A stretch of 64,000 nucleotides of DNA from positions 1,984,001-2,048,000 of the forward strand of contig NZ_CP094657.1 of NCBI RefSeq assembly GCF_023920705.1. Reading direction: 5' to 3'. The stretch is from Acinetobacter sp. XS-4. GTDB taxonomy: Bacteria; Pseudomonadota; Gammaproteobacteria; Pseudomonadales; Moraxellaceae. Below are positions 8,253-16,664 of this stretch, one piece after another. Each line of letters begins with the position of its first letter. Position 1 is the stretch's first letter. The notes beneath the pieces were generated by a model that saw only the letters and a list, made by a program, of their open reading frames with translations, did no database searches and was not told the origin of the DNA. The position numbers and the translations under genes are program-made.

Positions 8253-9530
8253 ATGGAATATATAGAAAGCCTTCCTAATAGATATTCTTATCTGCTCAAA
8301 AAAAAATCAAATTTTTATGATTGGTTTATAAGTTCGAAGGTTTATGTTAGTAATAAAAAAATAAATAAAAAACAAATACTCTACTCATTAGAAATTTTAT
8401 TAGAGGAATGTGAAAGTTTAAGAATTAAATTTAAAATATTTAATGAAGAAATTTTTGAGTTTATAGAGGAAGTATATAATGTAGAAAGTTATATTGATAT
8501 TAGTTGTGTTGATGTGATAAAAATAGAAGATATTGAAAATAATATTATTTATAGGATAAATAAATATAAAGACATACTAGGTGGAGATAAAGAATTATTT
8601 AAATTGTTTATTACTATGGATGCCAATGAAAAAGTTTATATATATTTTTTAGTTCATCATATTACTTGTGATCTAATTTCATATGTAATGATAAAGAACC
8701 GCTTTTTTAATTTACTTGAGGACCCTAAGATTGGTGAAAAAATATCATACAAAGAATATGTCGAAGAGGTAAGGAAATATTGGAAAAATGAAAAAAATTT
8801 AAAAGATAATATTATATTTTATTGGGAAAGTTTTTACTTAAAGAAATTTGATAGTCTAGGTGAATTTGATGGTCAATATTTACTAGAGAAAAATTCAGAA
8901 AAATTAGAAATAAAACTAACTGGTAATATAAAAGAAATTATTAATAGAATTAGTAAAAGGGATTTGGCTATTTCTCTATTAATTTCATATTCAAGAGCAC
9001 TTTACTTTTGGTCAAATGGTAAGATGAAAAATAACTTAATATATCTTGTATATCATGGAAGAGAATATTTTGATAATAAAATAAATAGTGCTAATCTGGT
9101 TGGTTGGTTAAATCAAGTTTTTCCATTTTCTATAGAAAATAGTTTGCCAACAGAAAAACTTATAGAAATTTTAAGAACACAAATATATTATATGTATGCT
9201 AATAGTTCCAGTTATGGAATTTTAAAATATATTGTCAAACTTCCATTGCTAGTAAATATTCCTGAGGCACAAATATCTATAAATATTGCTTTAGAAAATA
9301 GAGAAATAAATTTAGATGATGTTGCAGTAGCAAATATTAATATAGAAAATAAAATGAATGAAAACTCACAACGTGCTTTTATTTTAAGTAGTGGGTTTTA
9401 TATTAGAGATGGTTGTTACTGTTTTTCCATAGATTTTTCAAATAAAATTTATTCTAGTGTTTCTATTAATAATCTTTTAACTAAATTTAAAAGTGAATTT
9501 AATAATTTTTTGGTAGATAGTTATGCGTAA
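8253..9530 (+). CDS. Stand-alone NRPS condensation-domain protein
   Basis: A 425-residue protein the size of a single condensation domain. The catalytic motif is VHHITCDL, with His135, His136 and Asp140; the usual Gly after Asp is Leu. A later FxGREYF-like segment around YHGREYF and the GWLNQVFPF stretch match the second half of the fold. It would form an amide between a carrier-bound acyl group and an amine, here supplied in trans. GAGG precedes the ATG by 8 bases. From this gene on, the DNA becomes still more A/T rich, with Lys, Asn and Ile codons ending in A or T dominating. The gene overlaps the adenylation gene by 8 bases (ATGCGTAA). Confidence 0.8.
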   Translation: MEYIESLPNRYSYLLKKKSNFYDWFISSKVYVSNKKINKKQILYSLEILLEECESLRIKFKIFNEEIFEFIEEVYNVESYIDISCVDVIKIEDIENNIIYRINKYKDILGGDKELFKLFITMDANEKVYIYFLVHHITCDLISYVMIKNRFFNLLEDPKIGEKISYKEYVEEVRKYWKNEKNLKDNIIFYWESFYLKKFDSLGEFDGQYLLEKNSEKLEIKLTGNIKEIINRISKRDLAISLLISYSRALYFWSNGKMKNNLIYLVYHGREYFDNKINSANLVGWLNQVFPFSIENSLPTEKLIEILRTQIYYMYANSSSYGILKYIVKLPLLVNIPEAQISINIALENREINLDDVAVANINIENKMNENSQRAFILSSGFYIRDGCYCFSIDFSNKIYSSVSINNLLTKFKSEFNNFLVDSYA

Positions 9531-10947
9531 TTTTATTGAAATATTATTTTCTAAAGCTAAAGGAAAAAATAATGCTGTAATCTATAAAGGAATATCATAT
9601 TCTTATGATAAACTTTATAAAGATATAATTCAGTACTCTTTGTCAATAGGAAGTAGAGTTGAGTCAAATAATGGCCAAAAAATTGGTTTTATGTTTGATA
9701 AAAGTTATAATTCTTTATGTATATTGCTGGCTATAATGCATAGTGGAAATACGTATGTACCTTTGAATAAAAAAACACCAAAAAATAGATTGATAAATAT
9801 ATTAAAAAATTATGGAATAGAAAATATTATTTCTGATGAAAATTTTATTATCGAAGGAGTTAATATTATAAATTTAAATGATTTAAAAAATAGTAACAAT
9901 ATTATTTGTAATTACAAAAAATCAGAAGGAGACTATGCGTATATAATTTTTACTTCAGGAAGTACAGGATTGCCTAAAGCAGTAGGAATTTCTTATTTTA
10001 ATCTTCAATGTTTCTTAGATTCAATGAAAGAAGTAGTTGATATAAATGAAGATGATAGAGTAAGTTTTTATGCAGATTATTTTTTCGACTTCTCGATTGC
10101 TGAAATATTTTTAACTATAGGTAATAGTGCTTGCTTAGTAATACCAGATAATTTTGAAAAAAGAAATCCATTAAAATTTGTTGAGGAAAATGAAATTACT
10201 ATTTGGATGTCTGTTCCAAGTTATGTAAATTATTGTATGGAATTAAATAAGATTAAAAAATATATTTTAAATAATGTCCGTATCACCATATTTTGTGGTG
10301 AAGGATTGCCCGTTCAATTAGCAAGATCATGGTTAAATATTGTCCCAAACTCTAAAGTTTACAATGCATATGGTCCAACAGAAGCAACTGTTTTTTCCAC
10401 AGTATATCTTTTTGATTTAGATATAGATTATGAGACTTATCTATTGCCAATTGGTACTGATCTAAAAAATATTAAATCAAAAATTACATTAACAGATGAA
10501 AAAGGAATAGGAGAATTATTTCTTTCTGGGGGACAAGTTTTTTCTGGATATTTATTAGATGAATGTATGGATGAGTGGTATGGAACAGGTGATATGGTTT
10601 ATAAAGATAAATATGGAAATTATAATTTTGTTTGCAGAAATGATTTTCAGATCAAACGTAATGGATATAGAATTGATATCAATGAAATAAAAAGTATTAT
10701 AAAAAATAGTTTAAATAATATTGAATTGGAAGTTATTGATTTAGATTTAGATGATGTGAAAAAAATAATATTTATAATAAATAATAAAATAGATGTTTTA
10801 ATTGTTAAGAATATTATTGATGATAAATTGGAGTCATACATGAAACCTGATAATATTTTGGTTTTAGATAGGTTTCCTCTAAATCAAAATGGCAAGTTGG
10901 ATTATAGTAGTCTTAAAATTATTGCTAAAGAAATTTTATCAACTTAG
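9523..10947 (+). CDS. Stand-alone NRPS adenylation-domain enzyme
   Basis: A 474-residue amino-acid-activating enzyme of the AMP-forming family. Core motifs in order: A3 FTSGSTGLPK (143-152), A4 FDFSIAEIF, A5 YGPTEATVF, A7 YGTGDMV, A8 around RNDFQIKRNGYRID, and A10 NQNGKLD with the catalytic Lys458. The Asp in the FDxS motif, which usually binds the alpha-amino group, is present, so a normal alpha-amino acid is the likely substrate; I do not assign which. It has no fused carrier domain; the separate carrier gene at 11827 is the obvious partner. Translationally coupled to the condensation gene. Confidence 0.9.
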   Translation: MRNFIEILFSKAKGKNNAVIYKGISYSYDKLYKDIIQYSLSIGSRVESNNGQKIGFMFDKSYNSLCILLAIMHSGNTYVPLNKKTPKNRLINILKNYGIENIISDENFIIEGVNIINLNDLKNSNNIICNYKKSEGDYAYIIFTSGSTGLPKAVGISYFNLQCFLDSMKEVVDINEDDRVSFYADYFFDFSIAEIFLTIGNSACLVIPDNFEKRNPLKFVEENEITIWMSVPSYVNYCMELNKIKKYILNNVRITIFCGEGLPVQLARSWLNIVPNSKVYNAYGPTEATVFSTVYLFDLDIDYETYLLPIGTDLKNIKSKITLTDEKGIGELFLSGGQVFSGYLLDECMDEWYGTGDMVYKDKYGNYNFVCRNDFQIKRNGYRIDINEIKSIIKNSLNNIELEVIDLDLDDVKKIIFIINNKIDVLIVKNIIDDKLESYMKPDNILVLDRFPLNQNGKLDYSSLKIIAKEILST

Positions 10948-10961
10948 GAGTAATATATTTT

Positions 10962-11837
10962 ATGTTTTACCTTTCTAATAATATTATTGAATTTAATAAT
11001 TACTTTGAGAAATTATTTGGTCAAAGTATTAATGATTTACTATACACTTATATTCATGATAACAATCAGGCTTTATTTTTATTAGTTGGTTCTATTCCGG
11101 AAGGAAATGCTAGTGAAGTTTCTGATATAGATATAATTTGTATAACTGACTATGAAAATATAAATTTTAATGCTAAAGATAATGCTGTTTTTAATGGTTT
11201 TTATTCTTTTGATAATGATCCTTTAGCTTTTTTTAATAAAGTTGTATTTTACAATAATATTGAATTTGATATTTTATTTGTTTCGCAAGATAAAATCACT
11301 CGAATATTAAATAGATTGGATCATACAAAATGTAACTTCACTGTGCAAGAACTTCATGTTTTTTCTAGAATATTTAATAGCTGGTCTATCTATGAAACTG
11401 AATATTGTCAATTTTTATCTAAGGTAAAAGAAGATGGTAAATTAAGGTTATTTTGTGTTTTGAGAAACTTGGTTGGTGCTTTAAAACATATGGAAGATGC
11501 TATTATTCACAAGACTAGAAACCCAAGACTTTATAAATATCTTATCAAATATGCACTGGTTGAGTTCATTCAATGTATATATGCAAGTTTTGATATTTAT
11601 GATAATGGATATAAATGGTTGAGAAGTTTTGATAAGTTAAATATAGACTCTAAGATAAAGTCTTTATTTTATACTTTATATTTTGATGAGTTAACTATCC
11701 CAGGAGAAATGTATGAGGAGAATGTAAAGGAATTTATAAATTTAGTTATGAGTTATCTGAAAAAGGATCCTATTCTAAAAATTGCAATTAATAGTAATTC
11801 ACAAGTCAAAAAATATGGGTATATATATGAGTATTAA
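10962..11837 (+). CDS. Nucleotidyltransferase-fold protein inside the NRPS genes
   Basis: A 291-residue protein with the nucleotidyltransferase signature LVGSIPEGNASEVSDIDI (42-58), meaning GS at 43-44 and two metal Asp residues at 55 and 57; a further acidic strand, IEFDILFV, follows at about 95. Helical C-terminal half without assigned domain. Aminoglycoside and lincosamide nucleotidyltransferases share this layout, so it could adenylylate a hydroxyl group of the product, as tailoring or protection. It starts 14 bases after the adenylation gene with GGAG upstream, and its last 11 bases overlap the carrier gene, so it is part of the same message. Function unknown. Confidence 0.7.
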   Translation: MFYLSNNIIEFNNYFEKLFGQSINDLLYTYIHDNNQALFLLVGSIPEGNASEVSDIDIICITDYENINFNAKDNAVFNGFYSFDNDPLAFFNKVVFYNNIEFDILFVSQDKITRILNRLDHTKCNFTVQELHVFSRIFNSWSIYETEYCQFLSKVKEDGKLRLFCVLRNLVGALKHMEDAIIHKTRNPRLYKYLIKYALVEFIQCIYASFDIYDNGYKWLRSFDKLNIDSKIKSLFYTLYFDELTIPGEMYEENVKEFINLVMSYLKKDPILKIAINSNSQVKKYGYIYEY

Positions 11838-12054
11838 ACAAAATGTTATAAAAATTTGGAAAAATCGAACTAAAGATTCTCAAGAGAAACTTAGTGAGGA
11901 TTTCTTTGATGTTGGTGGAGATTCATTAGGATCTATTCATTTATTAGTTGATCTAAATAATTTTTTTGAAATAGAGTTAGATCCTAATGATTTCTTTTCC
12001 TCTCCGACGTTAGGAAACTTAATTAAGATAACTGAACAAAAAATATATGAATAA
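11827..12054 (+). CDS. Stand-alone peptidyl/acyl carrier protein
   Basis: A 75-residue carrier protein. The motif DFFDVGGDSLGSIHLL places the phosphopantetheine-bearing Ser at residue 33, with the usual four-helix spacing and the FFSSPTLGNLI helix near the end. I start it at 11827 (MSIKQNV...), where ATGAGTATTAA overlaps the stop of the previous gene; in-frame starts at 11815 and 11782 would add residues unlike the family. It should carry the amino acid activated by the adenylation enzyme and present it to the condensation protein. A phosphopantetheinyl transferase is not in this window, so a host enzyme would have to modify it. Confidence 0.88.
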   Translation: MSIKQNVIKIWKNRTKDSQEKLSEDFFDVGGDSLGSIHLLVDLNNFFEIELDPNDFFSSPTLGNLIKITEQKIYE

Positions 12055-12113
12055 AATTAAAATATATTTAAAATTTTTAAATAATAGATATATTTTAAAA
12101 AATTCTGCTCCCT

Positions 12114-12160
12114 GGTGCATGGGTTTTGATTGAGGTAGTTTACCATGTGCCTCGTTTTTT
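12114..12160 (+). terminator. Rho-independent terminator after the carrier gene
   Basis: A 9-bp stem (GGTGCATGG at 12114-12122 with CCATGTGCC at 12143-12151, two G-U pairs in RNA) is followed by a T run at 12155-12160. It ends the main operon and separates it from the deacetylase and formyltransferase genes. Its GC content stands out in this AT-rich stretch. Confidence 0.6.
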
Positions 12161-12241
12161 AAATATAAATTATTTTATATCACTTGAGAAAGGATATTTT
12201 GATGTTGATGTATCTTAACAAACTAAAACTAGGAGAAAAAA

Positions 12242-13030
12242 ATGCCATTAAAACCTTTAATTATTTGTATATCACCGCATCAAGATGATATTGCGTTATC
12301 TATTTCTTCATTATTACATGAATTATATACAAAAAATATAGAAGTTCAATGTAAGTTGATAAGTTGCTTTACCAGAACTAATTATGCTCCCTATTTGAAA
12401 AATAAAAGTATTGAATCTATTAGTAGGGAAAGAGAGTTAGAAGATAGAAAATATGTCAAAAAAATAGCTTTAGATATGATCGAAGTAATCAGTATTGGTA
12501 TGAATGATTCTCCTCTTAGAGAAGAGTGGGATACAAAGTGTGATATTTATCGACCTGATAATTATTATAAGCATGATAAAGGTGAAATTATGCGATATAT
12601 CCATGAATTGTTCGATAAACTATCTAGATATCCAGAAAAACCAGAACTTGCAATTTTACCACTTGGACTCCAACATAAAGATCATGTAATAGTATCGAAA
12701 ACGAGTTCAATGAGGTTTAAAGGAGCTCCAATCCTAGTATATGAGGATATACCGTATAGATTTGATATGAGTAATGATGATATTAAAGATAGAGTAATAG
12801 ATATTGAGTTATCAACTGGTAAAAAATTATTTACAATAAAAAGCAAGTATAAATTTAATCTGAATTTATGGGTTAATCTATTAAATAGTTATGCCTCACA
12901 ATTTTCTAGAGAAGAAGTTTTAAATATGGCAAATAAGTTAAATAATATAGGAGGTGAAAATTATTGGGCATGTAATGAAGCAATAAATTTATTGGAAAGT
13001 ATGGGTTTTGAACTTAGTATTAGTAAGTGA
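12242..13030 (+). CDS. PIG-L/LmbE-family N-deacetylase
   Basis: A 262-residue zinc hydrolase of the LmbE/PIG-L family. The first metal motif is PHQDD (12-16, usually PHPDD), and the later HKDH (145-148) supplies the HxxH part. Family members remove acetyl or related acyl groups from amino sugars or from antibiotic intermediates such as pseudo-teicoplanin or mycothiol precursors. The ribosome site AGGAG lies 7 bases before ATG. It follows the terminator at 12114-12160, so it may have its own promoter, and it is 26 bases before the formyltransferase. I infer that the two swap an acyl group on a nitrogen of the cluster product. Confidence 0.83.
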   Translation: MPLKPLIICISPHQDDIALSISSLLHELYTKNIEVQCKLISCFTRTNYAPYLKNKSIESISRERELEDRKYVKKIALDMIEVISIGMNDSPLREEWDTKCDIYRPDNYYKHDKGEIMRYIHELFDKLSRYPEKPELAILPLGLQHKDHVIVSKTSSMRFKGAPILVYEDIPYRFDMSNDDIKDRVIDIELSTGKKLFTIKSKYKFNLNLWVNLLNSYASQFSREEVLNMANKLNNIGGENYWACNEAINLLESMGFELSISK

Positions 13031-13056
13031 TTTTTTAATTGATAAGAGGCAGTTGA

Positions 13057-13830
13057 ATGAAGAAAAAGGTAGTAATTATTACTGGAGATAAACCACATAT
13101 GAATTATTTTGTATCGGAAATGGCAAAAAAATTAAATGTAATTTCAGTTTTTTATTTTAAGATTTGGAAACGTCCAGCTTTAAGAACATTAGAATATTTT
13201 AAAAGTAAAGAATTTAGAAGTAGAAATAAATTATTACCATCTATAGCATATGATATTTTAGGAGAGAATAATATTGGTTATAGTTATGCAGATCAGTTAT
13301 TTAAAAATAATTTGGAATTAAATTCGATTCCAGCATATCATTGTGAAAACATAAACTCAGAAAAAGTTGTAGAAAAGATCAAAGAACTTAGGCCTGATAT
13401 AGTTTTTTGTCATGGTGGACCAATATACCAGGAAGCTATAATTAATTGTGCACCACTAGTTATCAATTTTCATTCAGGAATATCACCAAATTATAGAGGT
13501 GCACATTCCCATCTCTTTGCATATATAGATGGGGCTAAATATGATATAGGAGGCACATTGATGAAATTAAATAGTAAAATTGATGGGGGGGACATAATTG
13601 GAAAATGCAGACCTATACTTAAAGAAGATGATACACCTAAGGAAATATTTGTAAAAATTATGGAATCAGGTTGTTCTCTAGTAATAGATTTCATCGAAAA
13701 TTACCAAAAGGATAATGAAATAAAAGTAGAAAAACAGATCAACCAAGGTAAATATACTAGGAATTCTGATTTTAACTTTAATAAATTATTAAAATATTAT
13801 TATAGGAGGCTTGTAGGATTTAAAATTTAA
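13057..13830 (+). CDS. Formyltransferase-family enzyme
   Basis: A 257-residue protein with the catalytic core of methionyl-tRNA/GAR/sugar formyltransferases: INFHSGISPNYRGAHS gives Asn137 and His139, and KIDGGDI gives Asp176, forming the Asn-His-Asp triad. It uses N10-formyltetrahydrofolate to formylate an amine, or catalyses a related reaction such as carbamoyl or decarboxylative chemistry in family outliers. It is shorter than Fmt and lacks the OB-fold tail, so it is not the housekeeping enzyme. Together with the preceding deacetylase it suggests N-formylation of an amino sugar or peptide amine. AGAGG precedes the start. Confidence 0.85.
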   Translation: MKKKVVIITGDKPHMNYFVSEMAKKLNVISVFYFKIWKRPALRTLEYFKSKEFRSRNKLLPSIAYDILGENNIGYSYADQLFKNNLELNSIPAYHCENINSEKVVEKIKELRPDIVFCHGGPIYQEAIINCAPLVINFHSGISPNYRGAHSHLFAYIDGAKYDIGGTLMKLNSKIDGGDIIGKCRPILKEDDTPKEIFVKIMESGCSLVIDFIENYQKDNEIKVEKQINQGKYTRNSDFNFNKLLKYYYRRLVGFKI

Positions 13831-13950
13831 ATTAAGTAAAGCATATGAAAATCAATTTTTATATAATAGGTATATTTTTATTAACTAATAATGCATAATT
13901 TAATTATTCTGTATACGATTGTTATTAAAAATTAGATTAATATTAAGGAA

Positions 13951-14046
13951 ATGCAGGGTTATGCCGAGCACAGCTCATTTACACGGGCTTATAAAGAGTG
14001 GTCGGGTAAAACGCCACAACAAGCCCGAGAGGAAATGAATCACTGA
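13951..14046 (+). pseudogene. C-terminal stump of an AraC-family regulator
   Basis: The frame from 13951 to the TGA at 14046 reads GYAEHSSFTRAYKEW, then SGKTPQQ and AREEMNH. This is the second helix-turn-helix end of an AraC/XylS activator, which in the family reads GY-x-SxSxFxRxFkxxxGxtPxxyR. Upstream in frame there is a stop at 13933-13935 and no matching N-terminal part, so about 90 percent of the gene is missing. GC content rises sharply here compared with the DNA to the left. This marks the right-hand junction of the biosynthetic island. Confidence 0.8.
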
Positions 14047-14089
14047 GGGTAGAACCTCTTAAAATGAGATATGCATATGTTTTGATTGT

Positions 14090-15085
14090 TCATTCATCAT
14101 TTAATGCACATTCAAAGTTACTTGGGTTTTCTTTACATCTTACTTTTTTCAAAAAATTCATCATTTTAGGGTCGTAAATACCAGCCTTGGTTAGCTGTAT
14201 GCGTGCCTCGCGCATCATTTTCATATAGTTTACTTGTTCATTTTTAGGAATATCCATCCAATATTTTGAAGGAATATCACTTTCATATTTGGCAATAATG
14301 CCAAAGGTTCTATTTAATTGGCTGGCTACCCAAGTTCGCGACTTTTGCCCAAAACCTGCTGGAAACTGATCTTTACGAATAATGAAGTTTGCTGAAATTT
14401 GAGTTAAAGGAAAACGAATGATTGCTCCTTTTTCACCTAAACCTTTGTAGAGTTCAAAAGGTTTAAATGCAACAATAGGAGCAGGGACAATATCAATTTC
14501 ATGGTTATTAAATTTCGCACCAGCATTGGTGACATCTACAGATACAGCCTGACCTCCGACATGTTGAACAAGCTTTGGTTGGGCTTCATCGTATTTAAAT
14601 ACCCCAATTTTTTTACCAGCAGCTTTAGCGAGTGTATTGATACTTCTATCATTTACAAATAAATAAGCAGGTCCAATTGTGCCTAAACCTGCAATTTCAT
14701 AAGGACCTACCACCATGTTTTTTGATGCCATGGGTGAGGACAATAGCTTATAGGCATTAATTGCCGTTTTCATATTTGTTAATGCGCCAACCGCATCCAA
14801 AGATCCTGTATATTTATTAAACTGACGCCCACGTAAACCGCTAATAATAGCGCCATCACATTTGCCGACTTTTAAATCTTCAGCCGCAACGCGTTCATCA
14901 ACATAGGCTTTTAAAGATAGATCAGCTCCCCAATTTTTGGCCTCAAGTGCATAATCTTTGGCTAAAGCGAAAGCATCTCCCGATTTACCAAGGGGGTCAA
15001 ACACACAGACGACTTGTTGTTTGGCATAAAGAGTTGTTGTTAAACATGTGCTTGCAATAAGTAAAATAGTTTTAAAACGATCCAT
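14090..15085 (-). CDS. Periplasmic putative solute-binding protein (DUF6091 type)
   Basis: A 331-residue exported protein with a clear signal peptide (MDRFKTILLIASTCLTTTLYA, cut after YA). The body resembles the Acinetobacter family annotated as putative solute-binding protein (DUF6091), related in fold to TRAP/phosphate-phosphonate type receptors: an FDPLGKSGD start and a GKIGVF-like segment (KKIGVFKYDEAQPK). No transporter genes are next to it, so its ligand and partner are unknown. It is single, facing away from hipA, and ends 43 bases after the AraC stump. Confidence 0.7.
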   Translation of the reverse strand: MDRFKTILLIASTCLTTTLYAKQQVVCVFDPLGKSGDAFALAKDYALEAKNWGADLSLKAYVDERVAAEDLKVGKCDGAIISGLRGRQFNKYTGSLDAVGALTNMKTAINAYKLLSSPMASKNMVVGPYEIAGLGTIGPAYLFVNDRSINTLAKAAGKKIGVFKYDEAQPKLVQHVGGQAVSVDVTNAGAKFNNHEIDIVPAPIVAFKPFELYKGLGEKGAIIRFPLTQISANFIIRKDQFPAGFGQKSRTWVASQLNRTFGIIAKYESDIPSKYWMDIPKNEQVNYMKMMREARIQLTKAGIYDPKMMNFLKKVRCKENPSNFECALNDE

Positions 15086-15220
15086 ATTTAATTATCCATT
15101 ATTTAAATTATAAAAATTATTTTATAAATCTGGGTTAGATTAGATATGACACTTCAATAAGAATTTAAAGAGAAAAGGTCAAAAGACAACTTTACTAGCT
15201 AATATCAGGTAATATGAAGA

Positions 15221-15321
15221 TGAGCAAAATTTTGCTCATAATTGATATGAATTAAATAATATTGCGCAAATATATTCACAAAAAGTTTGTTTTATAGTAT
15301 TTTTGAGAAAATAATTGCTCA
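15221..15321. promoter_or_regulatory. Paired palindromes in the hipA promoter, likely HipB operators
   Basis: A perfect 18-bp palindrome TGAGCAAAATTTTGCTCA lies at 15221-15238. A second, imperfect copy (TGAGAAAATAATTGCTCA, 14 of 18 matching) lies at 15304-15321, ten bases before the hipA ATG. Two copies of one inverted repeat before a toxin-antitoxin operon are the usual arrangement for autoregulation by the antitoxin. The TGAGC-N8-GCTCA layout is analogous to the E. coli HipB operator TATCC-N8-GGATA. Confidence 0.65.
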
Positions 15322-15330
15322 TTTATATCA

Positions 15331-16662
15331 ATGAAAAAATTAACGATACAAGCACTACTTGATGCGAGCTGGTTAGATATAGCAGAACTAAAACTGTTAG
15401 AGTCTAAACAGGGTTCGGCTAGTGCAAGTGAATTAGAATATGAATTGGAATATGCAATTCAACATTTAGACAAGCGCGATGAGCACGCTTGTAGTTTGTC
15501 ACTTCCTGTGCAAATACTTATAAAACATGAATCGAGCACATGGTTTGGTTTTTTAGATGATATCGTTCCTTCTGGTGCTGCACGACGTTATTGGGTGAAT
15601 TATCTAGACTTACAACGTTTAACCCATGCAGAGCAAGATAGTATCTTATTAGAAAAAGGGGGCATTGCTCCTGTTGGTAATTTACGGATTAAAGAAGCAC
15701 TTCCACCTATAAATCCTGACTCAACCTTACACTTACGTTATTTCAGTAAGGAAGATGTAGCTGATCGTAATGTTGATTTCCTTGAGTACGCTCAGCAAAT
15801 GGGTGCGATTAGTGGTGGTGCAACTGGTGCCGGTGGAGAAGCGCCCAAATTACTTATTCGTGTTTCACCAGATCAAAAAGTCTGGATTGATACATACCAA
15901 GAAAATTTCGATCAACCAGATCAACATTATTTAGTTAAATTTCCAAGAAATAAATGCAGTGAAATTGATTGCGACATTGTCAGAGCTGAATATTATTACT
16001 ATCAAATACTCAATGAGTTAGGTTTTGATACGATTGAGACAACTCAAATGAAGCTCATTGAAGGTACAAAGTATCCTTCTTTGTGGCTTCCAAGATTTGA
16101 TACAGAATGGCGTAATCAACAGTGGCACCGTCACGGTTTGGAATCTGTTTATTCGGTATTAAATAAGTCTTCAGGTAGTCATCTTAATCATTTTGAAGTT
16201 ATAGAGAATCTATGTAATTTACTGACTCACATTGATTCAGATTTTGATACTTCACAATTCATCTGTGAGTGGTTACAACGAGATTTGCTTAATATTATTT
16301 TCGGTAATTCAGACAATCATGGTGGTAATACATCTTTTCTAAAAAAATCAGGAAAAATTTCTCTTTCTCCTATTTATGATTTTGCGCCTATGAAAGCCGA
16401 TCCAGAAGTAGTGATTAGATCGACTACATGGGGAAGTCCATATGAAGAAGGCGGTGAGTATCGTTGGGTTCAAATTACCCAAAAACTTGCACCTTGGTGT
16501 GACCCAGATTTGTCTATAGGTACATTAAAATCATTGGCACGTAATCTTGTTGGACTAAAACAACGCTTAATCGATAAAGGTGTACCTCAACAGATTATTG
16601 AAATGCCAGCACTTTCATTTGACTACATAGAAGCTAAATTGAAAAGATGGGAGCTGTTATAA
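15331..16662 (+). CDS. hipA: HipA-family serine/threonine kinase toxin
   Basis: A 443-residue HipA-like kinase. Visible landmarks are the N-terminal region ending in GLEKGG/GIAPVGNLRI-like sequence, the glycine-rich GGATGAGGEAPKLLI loop, HYLVKFPR with the ATP-contacting Lys, NIIFGNSDNHGGN carrying the catalytic Asp, and SPIYDFAP for the metal Asp. HipA of E. coli phosphorylates glutamyl-tRNA synthetase and causes persistence; the target here is unknown. Unlike E. coli, the toxin gene comes first and the antitoxin second. Start ATG at 15331 lies just after the second palindromic operator. Confidence 0.85.
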   Translation: MKKLTIQALLDASWLDIAELKLLESKQGSASASELEYELEYAIQHLDKRDEHACSLSLPVQILIKHESSTWFGFLDDIVPSGAARRYWVNYLDLQRLTHAEQDSILLEKGGIAPVGNLRIKEALPPINPDSTLHLRYFSKEDVADRNVDFLEYAQQMGAISGGATGAGGEAPKLLIRVSPDQKVWIDTYQENFDQPDQHYLVKFPRNKCSEIDCDIVRAEYYYYQILNELGFDTIETTQMKLIEGTKYPSLWLPRFDTEWRNQQWHRHGLESVYSVLNKSSGSHLNHFEVIENLCNLLTHIDSDFDTSQFICEWLQRDLLNIIFGNSDNHGGNTSFLKKSGKISLSPIYDFAPMKADPEVVIRSTTWGSPYEEGGEYRWVQITQKLAPWCDPDLSIGTLKSLARNLVGLKQRLIDKGVPQQIIEMPALSFDYIEAKLKRWELL

Positions 16663-16664
16663 AC

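Noticed and set aside
1..13830. Assignment of the cluster to fosfomycin or another phosphonate pathway
   Set aside because: AAK kinase and a TPP enzyme recall Fom proteins, but no phosphoenolpyruvate mutase is visible and the TPP enzyme is DXS-like rather than phosphonopyruvate decarboxylase-like.
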